Shown here in pieces: positions 36,746 to 45,161 of a stretch of 57,383 nucleotides of DNA (the first letter of the stretch is position 1; each line of letters starts with the position of its first letter). Both the position numbers and the translations under genes were made by a program. Where the stretch lies: the NCBI GenBank assembly GCA_947466075.1, contig CANIBP010000044.1, positions 1 through 57,383 on the forward strand. Reading direction: 5' to 3'. A model generated the notes under the pieces. It was given only the letters and a program-made list of their open reading frames with translations, was not told the DNA's origin and made no database searches. This DNA is from Verrucomicrobiaceae bacterium. GTDB taxonomy: Bacteria; Verrucomicrobiota; Verrucomicrobiia; Verrucomicrobiales; Verrucomicrobiaceae.

Positions 36746-39700
36746 CTAGCCCTTCAGCGTCATCAGATACGCGAGCAAATCCGCCACCTGCTGATCCGGC
36801 AGCGTGTCGAGCAATCCTTCGGGCATCAAACTGCGGCGAATGAACTTGGTGCTGCGGATGTCGGCTTTGTTGATGCGACGATCCTGCAATCCGGGCATGC
36901 GGATGATGGTCGCGTCTTTGTCCTCGCTGACGAAAAAGGCGTCGATGAGGTCGCCGTTTTTCATTTCGACGCGAAAGATGCGGTAGCCGGGTTCCATGGC
37001 AGCGTTGGGGGTTAAAATGTTGCGCAAGACGGCTTCGAGCCCCATCGCGCCGGCGCCGCTGAGATTGGGGCCGATCTGGCCACCTGCGTTGCCGATCTGA
37101 TGGCAGACCATGCAGAGGGCGCTGAGGACTTTGCCGTTGGCGGCGTTGCCTTTGGGAGCGAGGGCGGTGAGCTTGGCAAATTTGGTGTCCAGAGTCTTGG
37201 CCTGCTCCTCGGTGAGCAGTGGCGGGGTATCGATGGTTTTGGCAACGCGGGCGCCTTTTTCAAACTTGCCCCATTTGGAGTCGTAGCGCGTCATGCCTTC
37301 GGCGGATGCGAGGATGCGGTCGAAGTTGGCGCGGATCTCCGGCGCGGAGCGCTCGCGCTTCCAGACGCGGAACTCGGTCATGACGCCTTCAGTGCCGCCT
37401 TTCGGGCCACTCCAGCCGATGCGGCAGTTTTCCCATTTGGCGGGTGCGGGTTTGGTGCCGGTGGCGTCGAGTTCGCCGTTTTGGTAGATGCGGATGATGC
37501 CTTTCGCATCGCGGGTGACGGCGATGTGTGTCCACAGGTCGGGTGTCATCGGTTTGGTGGCGGTGGCGACATCGTGCAACTCGGGGCCGCCGAAGACGCG
37601 GAACTTGGACTGGAAGAAGTTCATCTCCACACCGCCGGGCACGCCGAGGATGTCGTCCTGATTGCCGATGTTCGGTGCGAGGCGAACCCAAGTCTCGACG
37701 GTGAAGGGGCCATCGAGCGTGATCTTGGAATCGACCCACGCGGTGTCCTGGCCGTCGAGCAGCAAAACCTCGCGGAAGATGCCGCCGAGCTGCTGCTGGA
37801 GTTTGGTGATGGCGGGGTCGTCGCCGAGCACGGTGGCGAGGCGTTCGACCGTGGGGCCGTCCAAATCGGTGATCGGCAGGCGGTGGTCGGTGATGGCGGT
37901 GGCGATGGTCTTTGCGCCGACTTGGGTGCTGGAGAGCGTGTTGAGTGCGCTACGACGCTGTGCGGGTTGAAGCGAAGGATAGAGCGCGAGCAGCTTCGTC
38001 GCGGCATCGGGTGCGCGTGAGGCGGCGAGGGCTTCGAGGGCGGCGTCGCGTGTGAGCGGATCGGGATCGGACTTCGCGAGTGTGGCGAAGAGATCGGCCT
38101 CGCCGCTGCGGAGGTCGCGGAGGGTGGTGAGCAAGGAGCGGCGGGTTTCAACCGCCGTGGGCGCTTGAAAAGCGCCCTTCTTTGCCAGCTCGACGAGATC
38201 GCTTTCCAAGCTCGTGAGCTGGAAGCCGCCGATAAGTTGTAGCGCAAGACTGCGGACCGGAGTGTCCGCGCTCCCGAGCATGCTCTTCGCCGTTTCAGTG
38301 AGCAGCGGCGCGATCTGCTTCGCATCCAGCTTCGTGCGCTGGGCCAGCAGCTTCTCGGCGACGGCGGCGCGGGATTTTTCGTGGGTGAGGAGTGTTTGGA
38401 GAGCCTCGCCGACACCGGCTTCGGCGGGGAACTGGGCGAGGCGGAGGAGTTCCTCGTCATTCGGGGCGCGGTCGAGCTGCGGGAGCAGTTTGGCGACGCG
38501 GGAAGCGCTGGCCTTCGGCTCCAACGCGAGCGAGGCGAGCACGCGAGCCTCCACGGGCAGCTTCGCAGCGGCTTCGGAATCGAGGAACTTCGCGACGAGG
38601 TCGGGATGACGCTCCAGGAACATGCGGACGAGGAAGCGCTCGAACTCGCGGTCGTAGGCCTCGCGCACGGGGATTTGCTTCGGGCCGCGGGAGGATGGAA
38701 TCGCGGGGCCGCTGGGGAGGCTGGGTTTGGCGAAGGCGAGGAGTCTCGCAATCATTTCGGACCTGGCCAGTTCTGAACTTTCCTTGGATAGGGAAGGCTG
38801 CATCCACTGATACTTTGCCAGTGCATAACCGAGCGCATTGATCTCATCGACAGGGGAGGCTTTGAGATTGTCCAAAAATTTCCAAGACGGCCATAGCCCA
38901 TTCCATGTGCCTGGCAGGGGAAGTCCGACTTCGCCCTCGATCTGAGGTTTGGTCGGATGTTTGGTGCTTTCCTCCGATTGACGAAAGTAGGCGCGATGAG
39001 CCAGCCATTGAGACTTGGACTTTTCGAATTGAGCGTTTAGCGTTTTGCAACGGGCAAACGGCAGGCTTTCGGTTTCGCCAACGTCATCGCAAATCCATAT
39101 GGCTTGGATCACCGTTGGAGTGCTGGCTTTGCTGTCTGTGAGAATGGAATGCAGTTTCTCAGAAAAGCTTGGAGGAGTGTAATCCCGCCTTTCCCCTTTT
39201 TTTCGATCTGCCAGCGTTTGCCACGCCAGATGAGCTTTCGCGACAGGTTCCGTACCGAGCATCGCGATGAGTTCATCGTCGCTGAGTCGGGTGAAGTCGG
39301 GGATTGGCAAGGAGTGACGGCTTCCAGCCGTCTCGGTTTTGGCTGACGGCTGGAAGCCGTCACTCCTTGGTTTGATACGCCAGATGCGGCCGCGCGTCTT
39401 GTCGCGGTCAGGATGCGCCCGTGGCACTTCGTTGTGGGAGATGATCTTGTTGTACCAATCGACGATGTAGATGCAGCCGTCGGGGCCGTTGGTGAGGGCG
39501 ACGGGGCGGAAGAAGGGGTCGTCGCAGGTGATGAGGTCGGGGATTTGCGCCAGCTTCCAATACGCGCCGTCGCGATGCATGGCGATGGTTTGAATCTTGG
39601 AGATGATGGGGTTGGCGACGGCCATGGTGAGGTCGTTCGTAGTTCGGGCTTTAGCCCGCTCTTCGACGCTTTCTGAACGGGCTGAAGCCCGAACTACGAG

Positions 39701-41308
39701 CGGTCCAGACTCGATGAGTGCGAGGCCGCTCAAGCCGGTGCCGCCCATGCGGACGTCAGTCATCGGTGGGAAGTCGGGTTGGTAGCTCTTCTTGAACGCC
39801 TCCATGCCGCCGGGGTAATAACTGTATTCGTGGAAGGGCATGATGGGGTAGCCGTAGTCGTTGGCTTCCTGGATGAAGGTCTCGCCTTCGCCGGTGATGA
39901 CGAGGCCCCAGATGTTGTTCGGGCCGATGCTGGTCATTTCAAACTCGCTGCCATCGGGCCGGAAGCGGGCCATGCCGCATTTGGGGTAATCGACGACGAC
40001 ATCGCTGCCGGGCTTGTGGACTTTGCTGTTGTTGAAAAGGCCCTGCGCCATCCAGATCCAACCGCCGGGGGCACGAGTGAACTGATGCGGAAAGAGATGC
40101 GAGTCCTGCACGCCGAAGCCGGTGAGCACGACGTCAAACTTGTCGGCCTTGCCATCGCCATTGGTGTCTTTGTAGAGCTTCAAGTCGTGACCGTGCTGCA
40201 CGTAGCAGGTATCGCCAGCGCCCCAGGGCAGAATGCCGAGCGGGATGGCGAGTCCATCGGCGAAGACGGTGCCGTTGGTGAGTCCACCCGCGGGAATCTT
40301 TCCATTCAAAGACTCCCGCGGATAGACGAGCACCTTGTCCTTGCCTTTGGCCGCATACACCGCCTCGGCGGCGGCAGGGTTCTCATTGGCATCGACGGGG
40401 TACTCCAGCGCGGTCTGCGTCCACATTCGTCCTCGTTGATCAAAGTAAACGCTGACGAACTTGCCGAGCCCTTCGCTCTCCTGCACGACGAGTTCGATTT
40501 CGTAGCCTTCGGGCAGGTGGAACTTCTTCTGTTCTTCTTCCGCGCTCAAAGCGGTGCCTTGGACGTTGTTGTAGCTGATGTCGCGTTTCGGTTTGGCGGC
40601 ATCGGCCTGCGGTTTCGGTGGGGCGACTTTTTTGCGGGCCTCATCGACGCCGCCGAGCGACTGCCAGGTGGGAGCGTTCGGTGTGGGCGCGAGTTCTTCA
40701 ATCGTCACGTCCTTCACCTGCACGAGGCAAACGCCGCCGCTATGAACTTGCGGGCCGACGAGACCATCGAGCGCGACGTTGGGGTCGGTCTCGGTGTAGT
40801 CGATGCAGAGGACACCATTGATCCACGTCTGGATGCGCGTGCCTTCGGCGCGGATGCGATATTCGTTCCAGCCGAAGACGTCGATGGCCTTGTCGAGCGC
40901 GGTCTGCTGCTCGGGCGTGGGTGCCCAGATGACCTTGTTGCGGCGGAACTCGTCATAAATCTTCCCGAACCATCCCGCACCGCAATCGACTTGGTAGCCG
41001 CACATGTGCGCGCCGCCTGGCACACGCAGGCTGCGAATCTGGATGCCGCTGTTGATAAGGCCGGTCTTGGGATCGCCGCTGACTTTGATTTTGAGCTTCA
41101 GCTCGAAGTTTTGGTAGTTCTTCTTCGTGCAGATGAAGTGGTTCTCTTTGATTTTCTCCGTCGTGGAGCCGCCGGTGATCATGCCGTCCTCCACGCGCCA
41201 GATTTTGGGATCGAAGTCCCAGCCGTCGAGGGTTTTGCCGTCGAAGATGGAGACGGGCTCCGCGTGGAGTGCGGTGGTGATGAGGAGAAGTGCGAGGATT
41301 GGCTTCAT
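36746..41308 (-). CDS. Giant secreted PVC-type cytochrome-c/dehydrogenase protein with DUF1080, HEAT and LamG modules
   Basis: 1520 aa with a signal peptide (M-K-P-I-L-A-L-L-L-I-T-T-A-L-H-A). Modules in order: DUF1080 (about 18-210, opening V-S-I-F-D-G-K-T-L-D-G-W), a PVC-type membrane-bound dehydrogenase propeller (about 255-660, with N-G-P-D-G-C-I-Y-I-V-D-W-Y), HEAT-like helical repeats (about 690-1180), a LamG sandwich (about 1190-1350, F-T-V-E-T-W-V-R-L-A), and a C-terminal cytochrome c domain with haem site C-M-V-C-H near residue 1400. Such proteins are thought to oxidise sugars or alcohols in the periplasm and pass electrons to haem c. At least two long palindromic repeats lie inside the coding sequence, each a multiple of three bases and read through in frame. 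Divergent from the AraC regulator. Confidence 0.9.
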   Translation of the reverse strand: MKPILALLLITTALHAEPVSIFDGKTLDGWDFDPKIWRVEDGMITGGSTTEKIKENHFICTKKNYQNFELKLKIKVSGDPKTGLINSGIQIRSLRVPGGAHMCGYQVDCGAGWFGKIYDEFRRNKVIWAPTPEQQTALDKAIDVFGWNEYRIRAEGTRIQTWINGVLCIDYTETDPNVALDGLVGPQVHSGGVCLVQVKDVTIEELAPTPNAPTWQSLGGVDEARKKVAPPKPQADAAKPKRDISYNNVQGTALSAEEEQKKFHLPEGYEIELVVQESEGLGKFVSVYFDQRGRMWTQTALEYPVDANENPAAAEAVYAAKGKDKVLVYPRESLNGKIPAGGLTNGTVFADGLAIPLGILPWGAGDTCYVQHGHDLKLYKDTNGDGKADKFDVVLTGFGVQDSHLFPHQFTRAPGGWIWMAQGLFNNSKVHKPGSDVVVDYPKCGMARFRPDGSEFEMTSIGPNNIWGLVITGEGETFIQEANDYGYPIMPFHEYSYYPGGMEAFKKSYQPDFPPMTDVRMGGTGLSGLALIESGPLVVRASARSESVEERAKARTTNDLTMAVANPIISKIQTIAMHRDGAYWKLAQIPDLITCDDPFFRPVALTNGPDGCIYIVDWYNKIISHNEVPRAHPDRDKTRGRIWRIKPRSDGFQPSAKTETAGSRHSLPIPDFTRLSDDELIAMLGTEPVAKAHLAWQTLADRKKGERRDYTPPSFSEKLHSILTDSKASTPTVIQAIWICDDVGETESLPFARCKTLNAQFEKSKSQWLAHRAYFRQSEESTKHPTKPQIEGEVGLPLPGTWNGLWPSWKFLDNLKASPVDEINALGYALAKYQWMQPSLSKESSELARSEMIARLLAFAKPSLPSGPAIPSSRGPKQIPVREAYDREFERFLVRMFLERHPDLVAKFLDSEAAAKLPVEARVLASLALEPKASASRVAKLLPQLDRAPNDEELLRLAQFPAEAGVGEALQTLLTHEKSRAAVAEKLLAQRTKLDAKQIAPLLTETAKSMLGSADTPVRSLALQLIGGFQLTSLESDLVELAKKGAFQAPTAVETRRSLLTTLRDLRSGEADLFATLAKSDPDPLTRDAALEALAASRAPDAATKLLALYPSLQPAQRRSALNTLSSTQVGAKTIATAITDHRLPITDLDGPTVERLATVLGDDPAITKLQQQLGGIFREVLLLDGQDTAWVDSKITLDGPFTVETWVRLAPNIGNQDDILGVPGGVEMNFFQSKFRVFGGPELHDVATATKPMTPDLWTHIAVTRDAKGIIRIYQNGELDATGTKPAPAKWENCRIGWSGPKGGTEGVMTEFRVWKRERSAPEIRANFDRILASAEGMTRYDSKWGKFEKGARVAKTIDTPPLLTEEQAKTLDTKFAKLTALAPKGNAANGKVLSALCMVCHQIGNAGGQIGPNLSGAGAMGLEAVLRNILTPNAAMEPGYRIFRVEMKNGDLIDAFFVSEDKDATIIRMPGLQDRRINKADIRSTKFIRRSLMPEGLLDTLPDQQVADLLAYLMTLKG
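38139..38177. repeat. Twin short hairpins inside the PVC cytochrome gene
   Basis: Two adjacent palindromes: CGGCGG/CCGCCG (38139-38144 and 38152-38157, 7-nt loop) and GGGCGCTT/AAGCGCCC (38159-38166 and 38170-38177, 3-nt loop). The 39-bp block equals 13 codons and is read in frame in the HEAT-like region. It could be a translated REP-like element or chance in a GC-rich gene. Confidence 0.5.
38252..38269. repeat. GCGGAC/GTCCGC short inverted repeat inside the PVC cytochrome gene
   Basis: GCGGAC (38252-38257) and GTCCGC (38264-38269) flank a 6-nt spacer. On its own the 6-bp stem is weak evidence; it is listed because the same gene holds two much longer palindromes. Confidence 0.35.
39309..39368. 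repeat. 60-bp palindromic element with 24-bp perfect arms inside the PVC cytochrome gene
   Basis: The arms at 39309-39332 and 39345-39368 are exact reverse complements over 24 bp (core GTGACGGCTTCCAGCC), separated by a 12-nt loop. The unit is 60 bp, exactly 20 codons, and is translated on the minus strand without a stop (S-D-G-F-Q-P-S-A-K-T-E-T-A-G-S-R-H-S). It lies at the boundary between the dehydrogenase propeller and the HEAT-like region, a likely surface linker. Arm length and perfect symmetry point to a mobile REP/MITE-like repeat. Confidence 0.92.
39637..39699. repeat. 63-bp palindromic element with 22-bp arms inside the PVC cytochrome gene
   Basis: Arms at 39637-39658 and 39678-39699 are reverse complements over 22 bp with one G/T-type mismatch (core TAGTTCGGGCTTTAGCCCG), around a 19-nt loop. 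The unit is 63 bp, 21 codons, translated in frame as V-R-A-S-A-R-S-E-S-V-E-E-R-A-K-A-R-T-T. It is a different repeat family from the palindrome at 39309 and interrupts a loop of the dehydrogenase propeller. Confidence 0.9.
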
Positions 41309-41411
41309 GGTTGGATTAACGGGGATGCTCGGCGTAGGCTAGCAGAACCGCATGCACGGTGTCATGCCTGAAATGCACCTGTGCGTGACATCGTTGGGGA
41401 ACAGCGATTAA

Positions 41412-42254
41412 ATGAATCTCATGAAAGACGAACTCCACGAAACCACCATCGACGGCCCACGCACGAAGCGCTGGGTGGTGGAGGCGCGGGAGTGTGTGGA
41501 GATGACGACACACCGCATCGCACGCCTCGGGATGGATGAGGCGCTGCCGCCATATCGTCGTGTGCGCATGACGCCGGCGGGTAGTTTTGTGCTGGCCTGT
41601 GTGAGCGGGGAAGGGGAGATCATGCTCGATGGTCGCTGGCAGCGGGTGAAGCCGGGCATGGTGTGTCTGGCACCTCCGCGAGTGCTGAATGCGTTTGAGG
41701 CAAAGAGCCGCGAGCGCTGGTGTTTTGCGTGGATTCGCTACGATGAGCCGAATTTTGTCACACCAGTGGTCGGCGCGGCATCGCCAGTGATGCCGATGGC
41801 CCATGCGGATGAAATTGCGCGCATCATGACTGGCCTGCGGGCCGAGTGGGAGGGCGAAAAGGAGCCGCGCATGCTGCATCACTGGCTGGAACTGCTCCAC
41901 GGCACGGTGCGCCGCATTGCGCAGCCCTGGCGAAGTAAAGAGCCACGCGTCGGGAAGCTGTGGGCCGACGTGGAGCAGGATTTGAGGCGCGATTGGACGC
42001 TCGCAGAGCTGGCGCATCGCAGTCATTGCAGCCCGGAGCATCTGCGTCGCCTTTGCATGAAGGAACTGGGCCGAAGCCCGATGCAGCACCTGACGTGTCT
42101 GCGCATGGAGCAGGCGCGGCGCTTTCTGGAAACGGAAAACGATAAGCTCGAAGTCGTGGCGGCGAATGTCGGCTATGCGAACGCGGCGATTTTCTCGCGG
42201 GTGTTCAAGCGCTGGGTCGGCGTGGCTCCGGGGGAGTATCGCGGCAGAGCGTGA
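41412..42254 (+). CDS. AraC-family transcriptional regulator
   Basis: 280 aa. The N-terminal part (about 1-165) is a cupin-like sensor domain (G-S-F-V-L-A-C-V-S-G-E-G-E-I-M-L-D-G-R-W and V-K-P-G-M-V-C-L-A-P-P). The C-terminal 100 residues hold the double helix-turn-helix: L-A-E-L-A-H-R-S-H-C-S-P-E-H-L-R-R-L-C-M and then V-A-A-N-V-G-Y-A-N-A-A-I-F-S-R-V-F-K-R-W-x-G, with the A-P-G-E-Y-R end. Divergent from the giant cytochrome protein (103-bp gap), so it may regulate that gene, probably in response to a sugar. Its stop directly abuts the convergent ppc stop. Confidence 0.92.
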   Translation: MNLMKDELHETTIDGPRTKRWVVEARECVEMTTHRIARLGMDEALPPYRRVRMTPAGSFVLACVSGEGEIMLDGRWQRVKPGMVCLAPPRVLNAFEAKSRERWCFAWIRYDEPNFVTPVVGAASPVMPMAHADEIARIMTGLRAEWEGEKEPRMLHHWLELLHGTVRRIAQPWRSKEPRVGKLWADVEQDLRRDWTLAELAHRSHCSPEHLRRLCMKELGRSPMQHLTCLRMEQARRFLETENDKLEVVAANVGYANAAIFSRVFKRWVGVAPGEYRGRA

Positions 42255-45008
42255 TCAACCCGTAGTGCGCAGGCCGGAGGCGATAGCGTTGATGGAGATC
42301 AACAAATCGGAGACCATGGCATCAGCGGCTTCGGTTTTACCGGCGGCGGCGAGAGCACGCCAATCGCGGAGCAAAGCGATTTGCTGTTGGTGCAGCACTT
42401 TGAGCGGTTCTTCGCGGATGTTGAGCGTGTAGGCGAGGCGAGGGCGACGTTCTTCGAAGGTGCCATGGAAAAGATCGTCGATGATGCTTCTCGTGGTTTC
42501 GTATTCCGTTAGGATGGTGCCGAGGAAGCGCTCGCGCACGGCGGTGTCTTCAACGAGGCCAGCGTAAGCGCGCATGAGGTCGGTGTTGGCGCTGACGAGG
42601 GAGCTTTCGATGTTGGTGAGCACGTAGCGCAGGAAGGCGGAGCCGGGAATGGCGGCAGCGAGGGTTTCGTAAGCTTTGGCATCATCTGCTTTGAGCTTTG
42701 ATAGGGCACTGCCAGCGCCAAACCAGCCGGGGAGGTAGAAGCGTGATTGCGTCCACGAAAAGACCCATGGAATGGCACGCAGATCGTCGAGCGAGGCCTG
42801 GCCGGTGCGGCGGGCGGGACGTGAGCCGATGCGTGAGTTTTCCAGGGCATCGATCGGCGTGGCCTGACGGTAAAACTTCATGAAGTCCGGTGCATGCAGG
42901 AAGGCGCGATAGGCATCGCGGCTGTCGGCTGCGAGTTTGTCGAAAAGTGGTTCGAGCGCGGGATGTGCGCGCGATTCCGTGCTGCGATGGCGTGCCGTGG
43001 CGGCCGTTGTCGATGCCATGAGCAGCTCGGTGTTGTAAACGGCGGAGCCGATGTGAGCGTATTTTTGGGCGATGGTCTCGCCCTGTTCGGTCATGCGCAT
43101 GCCGCCGCTGAGGGAGCCGTGCGGCAGTGCTTCCATGAACCAATGCGTGGGACCTGCACCACGGCCTACTGTGCCACCGCGACCATGGAAGAAGATGGGA
43201 CGTGCTCCGTGTTTGAGGATCGTGGCAGAAAGCTCACGCTGTGCACGATGCAAGGCGCACTGGCTGGCGACGATGCCACAGTCCTTGTTGGAGTCGGAGT
43301 AACCGACCATCATTTGGAACACCGGCGTGCCGCCATTGCTTTGTGCTTTCAGGCTGCGCTGGGTGACCGGATGAGCGAGGAAAGCCTCGACAATGCCGGG
43401 ACCCGCTTCGAGGTCGCCCATGGTTTCAAACAACGGTACGACGGGCAGCGGGCAGACGAGGCCTTCGGCCGTCCATTCCATCAAGCCGGCCTCACGGGCC
43501 ATGATATAGACGATGAGCAGGTCTTCGACGCGGCGCGTCATCGAGACGATGAGTGATCCCAGGCCGGCGTTGCCGAATTGCTTGCGGTGGTCGGCCAAGA
43601 CGCGATGACAAGCGAGCACGGTGTCGGCTTCAGGACCCGCAGAGATGCCGGGCGAGAGGAAGGGACGTGGCGAGGCGAGTTCGCGGTCGAGTAGTTCGCG
43701 TTTTTTCTCAACGCTCCAATCGATGAACGAACCGGAGTCGAGCAGCCCAGCGGCACGCAGGAGTTGATCGAGCGCTTTCTCATGGAAGGCGGAGTTCTGA
43801 CGCACATCGAGCACAGCCGAGTGGAAACCGAAGGCGGTGAGGTTGCGGCGGAAGGGAACTATTTGTTCTTCAACGACGGCCTTGGAACCGACATCGAGCA
43901 AGGTTTGTGCGAGGGCGTCGATGTCAGCACGCAGTTCGTTCGGCTGCACATAAGCCGCAGGTGAGGTGGGCTTCTCGATGGCCAGCATCACCTTGGCACG
44001 CATGAGGTACACGGCGGCACGCCATGGCTCCTCTTTGTTGCGCTCCAGAATGTAGGTGATGTCGATGTGCGGCTCGTTTTTCAGCTGTGCAGTCAGTGTG
44101 GCGATCAACTCCGTGAGCTGAGGCGGTGTGATCTGGAACAGCGAGCTGAGCGGCAGATGGAAAGCGAGGGATTCGATGGCACGGCGCTGCACCCGCAGGG
44201 CGTTTTTGCGCATGACCTGTAAGGCATGACGGGTGACATCGGCGGTGACGAAGGGATGTCCATCGCGGTCGCCACCGATCCATGAACCGAAGCGGATCAG
44301 GGGCGGCAAGGAGTCGATCTGAGTCACATCGTAGCCAGCGGCCTGCCAGGCCTCACGCAGATGAGTGTGAGCACGTGTGAGTGCTTCAGGAAACACATCG
44401 CGCAGGTAATGCAGCGCGTTTTGCAGTTCGGCTTCAATGCTGGGGCGCGTGACGTGGATCTCACCGGTGCGCCAAAGATTTTCGAGTTGGGTTTGAAGCT
44501 GGCTTTGCAGCCGGGCCTGCTCACGCGGCGTGTAAGCCGGGTTCTCATGGCGGTTCATGAGGCTGTAGATCTCGCGGTGCAGTTCGCGCACGGTCTCGCG
44601 TTTCGCCTCGGTGGGATGCGCGGTGAGCACGGGCTCGACGCAGACCTCACGCAGTGCGGCGAGGATGTCGGCTTCGTTGAGGCCGAGGGTGCGCAGTTGC
44701 TTCAAATTGTCCGCCCACAGGCCCTTCTCGGCCTCGGGTCCATGTTTTTTCTCGCGCAGACGGCGAATCTGCGAGGCGGCCCGTTCCTCGACGACGTTTA
44801 GAAGCTGGAAGGCAATGGAGTAAGCTTGACCGAGGGAACGATTCGTCTTTTGCGGCACGCCGGTGCCGATCCACGGCAGGCAGTCGGCCAATTCTGGCTC
44901 CCCAAGCTGACGCAGCACCTTGGCAAAGGCCTCCATGAGGTAGTGCAGGTCGTCTTCGAGAAGCTGGAAACCGTGGTGGCGTAGAGTGGGCGGAGGTGTT
45001 TCGGACAT
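42255..45008 (-). CDS. ppc: Phosphoenolpyruvate carboxylase
   Basis: 917-aa PEPC, which carboxylates PEP to oxaloacetate to refill the TCA cycle. The catalytic His is in V-L-T-A-H-P-T-E-A-K-R near residue 140. Other conserved motifs are G-S-W-I-G-G-D-R-D-G-H-P, F-H-G-R-G-G-T-V-G-R-G-A-G-P and V-F-S-W-T-Q-S-R-F-Y-L-P-G-W-F-G. The C-terminus ends I-A-S-G-L-R-T-T-G, matching the family's N-T-G end. Length is as expected. The start at 45008 (M-S-E-T-P-P-P) is preferred to the longer ORF from 45119. Transcribed in the same direction as the TPR gene located upstream. Confidence 0.96.
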   Translation of the reverse strand: MSETPPPTLRHHGFQLLEDDLHYLMEAFAKVLRQLGEPELADCLPWIGTGVPQKTNRSLGQAYSIAFQLLNVVEERAASQIRRLREKKHGPEAEKGLWADNLKQLRTLGLNEADILAALREVCVEPVLTAHPTEAKRETVRELHREIYSLMNRHENPAYTPREQARLQSQLQTQLENLWRTGEIHVTRPSIEAELQNALHYLRDVFPEALTRAHTHLREAWQAAGYDVTQIDSLPPLIRFGSWIGGDRDGHPFVTADVTRHALQVMRKNALRVQRRAIESLAFHLPLSSLFQITPPQLTELIATLTAQLKNEPHIDITYILERNKEEPWRAAVYLMRAKVMLAIEKPTSPAAYVQPNELRADIDALAQTLLDVGSKAVVEEQIVPFRRNLTAFGFHSAVLDVRQNSAFHEKALDQLLRAAGLLDSGSFIDWSVEKKRELLDRELASPRPFLSPGISAGPEADTVLACHRVLADHRKQFGNAGLGSLIVSMTRRVEDLLIVYIMAREAGLMEWTAEGLVCPLPVVPLFETMGDLEAGPGIVEAFLAHPVTQRSLKAQSNGGTPVFQMMVGYSDSNKDCGIVASQCALHRAQRELSATILKHGARPIFFHGRGGTVGRGAGPTHWFMEALPHGSLSGGMRMTEQGETIAQKYAHIGSAVYNTELLMASTTAATARHRSTESRAHPALEPLFDKLAADSRDAYRAFLHAPDFMKFYRQATPIDALENSRIGSRPARRTGQASLDDLRAIPWVFSWTQSRFYLPGWFGAGSALSKLKADDAKAYETLAAAIPGSAFLRYVLTNIESSLVSANTDLMRAYAGLVEDTAVRERFLGTILTEYETTRSIIDDLFHGTFEERRPRLAYTLNIREEPLKVLHQQQIALLRDWRALAAAGKTEAADAMVSDLLISINAIASGLRTTG

Positions 45009-45161
45009 GGCTGGATGAAACGACTGACAGAGCAGGATTGATGCCTGATTGGCAATGACAAATCCATGCCGTGAAATCAAGGCGAGCCAAGCGCTATCAA
45101 AGGTTTCAATCGATGTCATCTCTTACTCCACAGCACAAACCAGCATCCGATTACGGCGGGT

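Noticed and set aside
39779..41371. Open frame of 530 codons on the plus strand
   Set aside because: It is fully antisense to the PVC cytochrome gene, which has clear domains and a signal peptide; the antisense peptide has no recognisable family and reflects GC-rich codon bias.
42252..42257. TGATCA palindrome at the araC-type/ppc junction as a regulatory site
   Set aside because: It is simply the two convergent stop codons TGA placed back to back.
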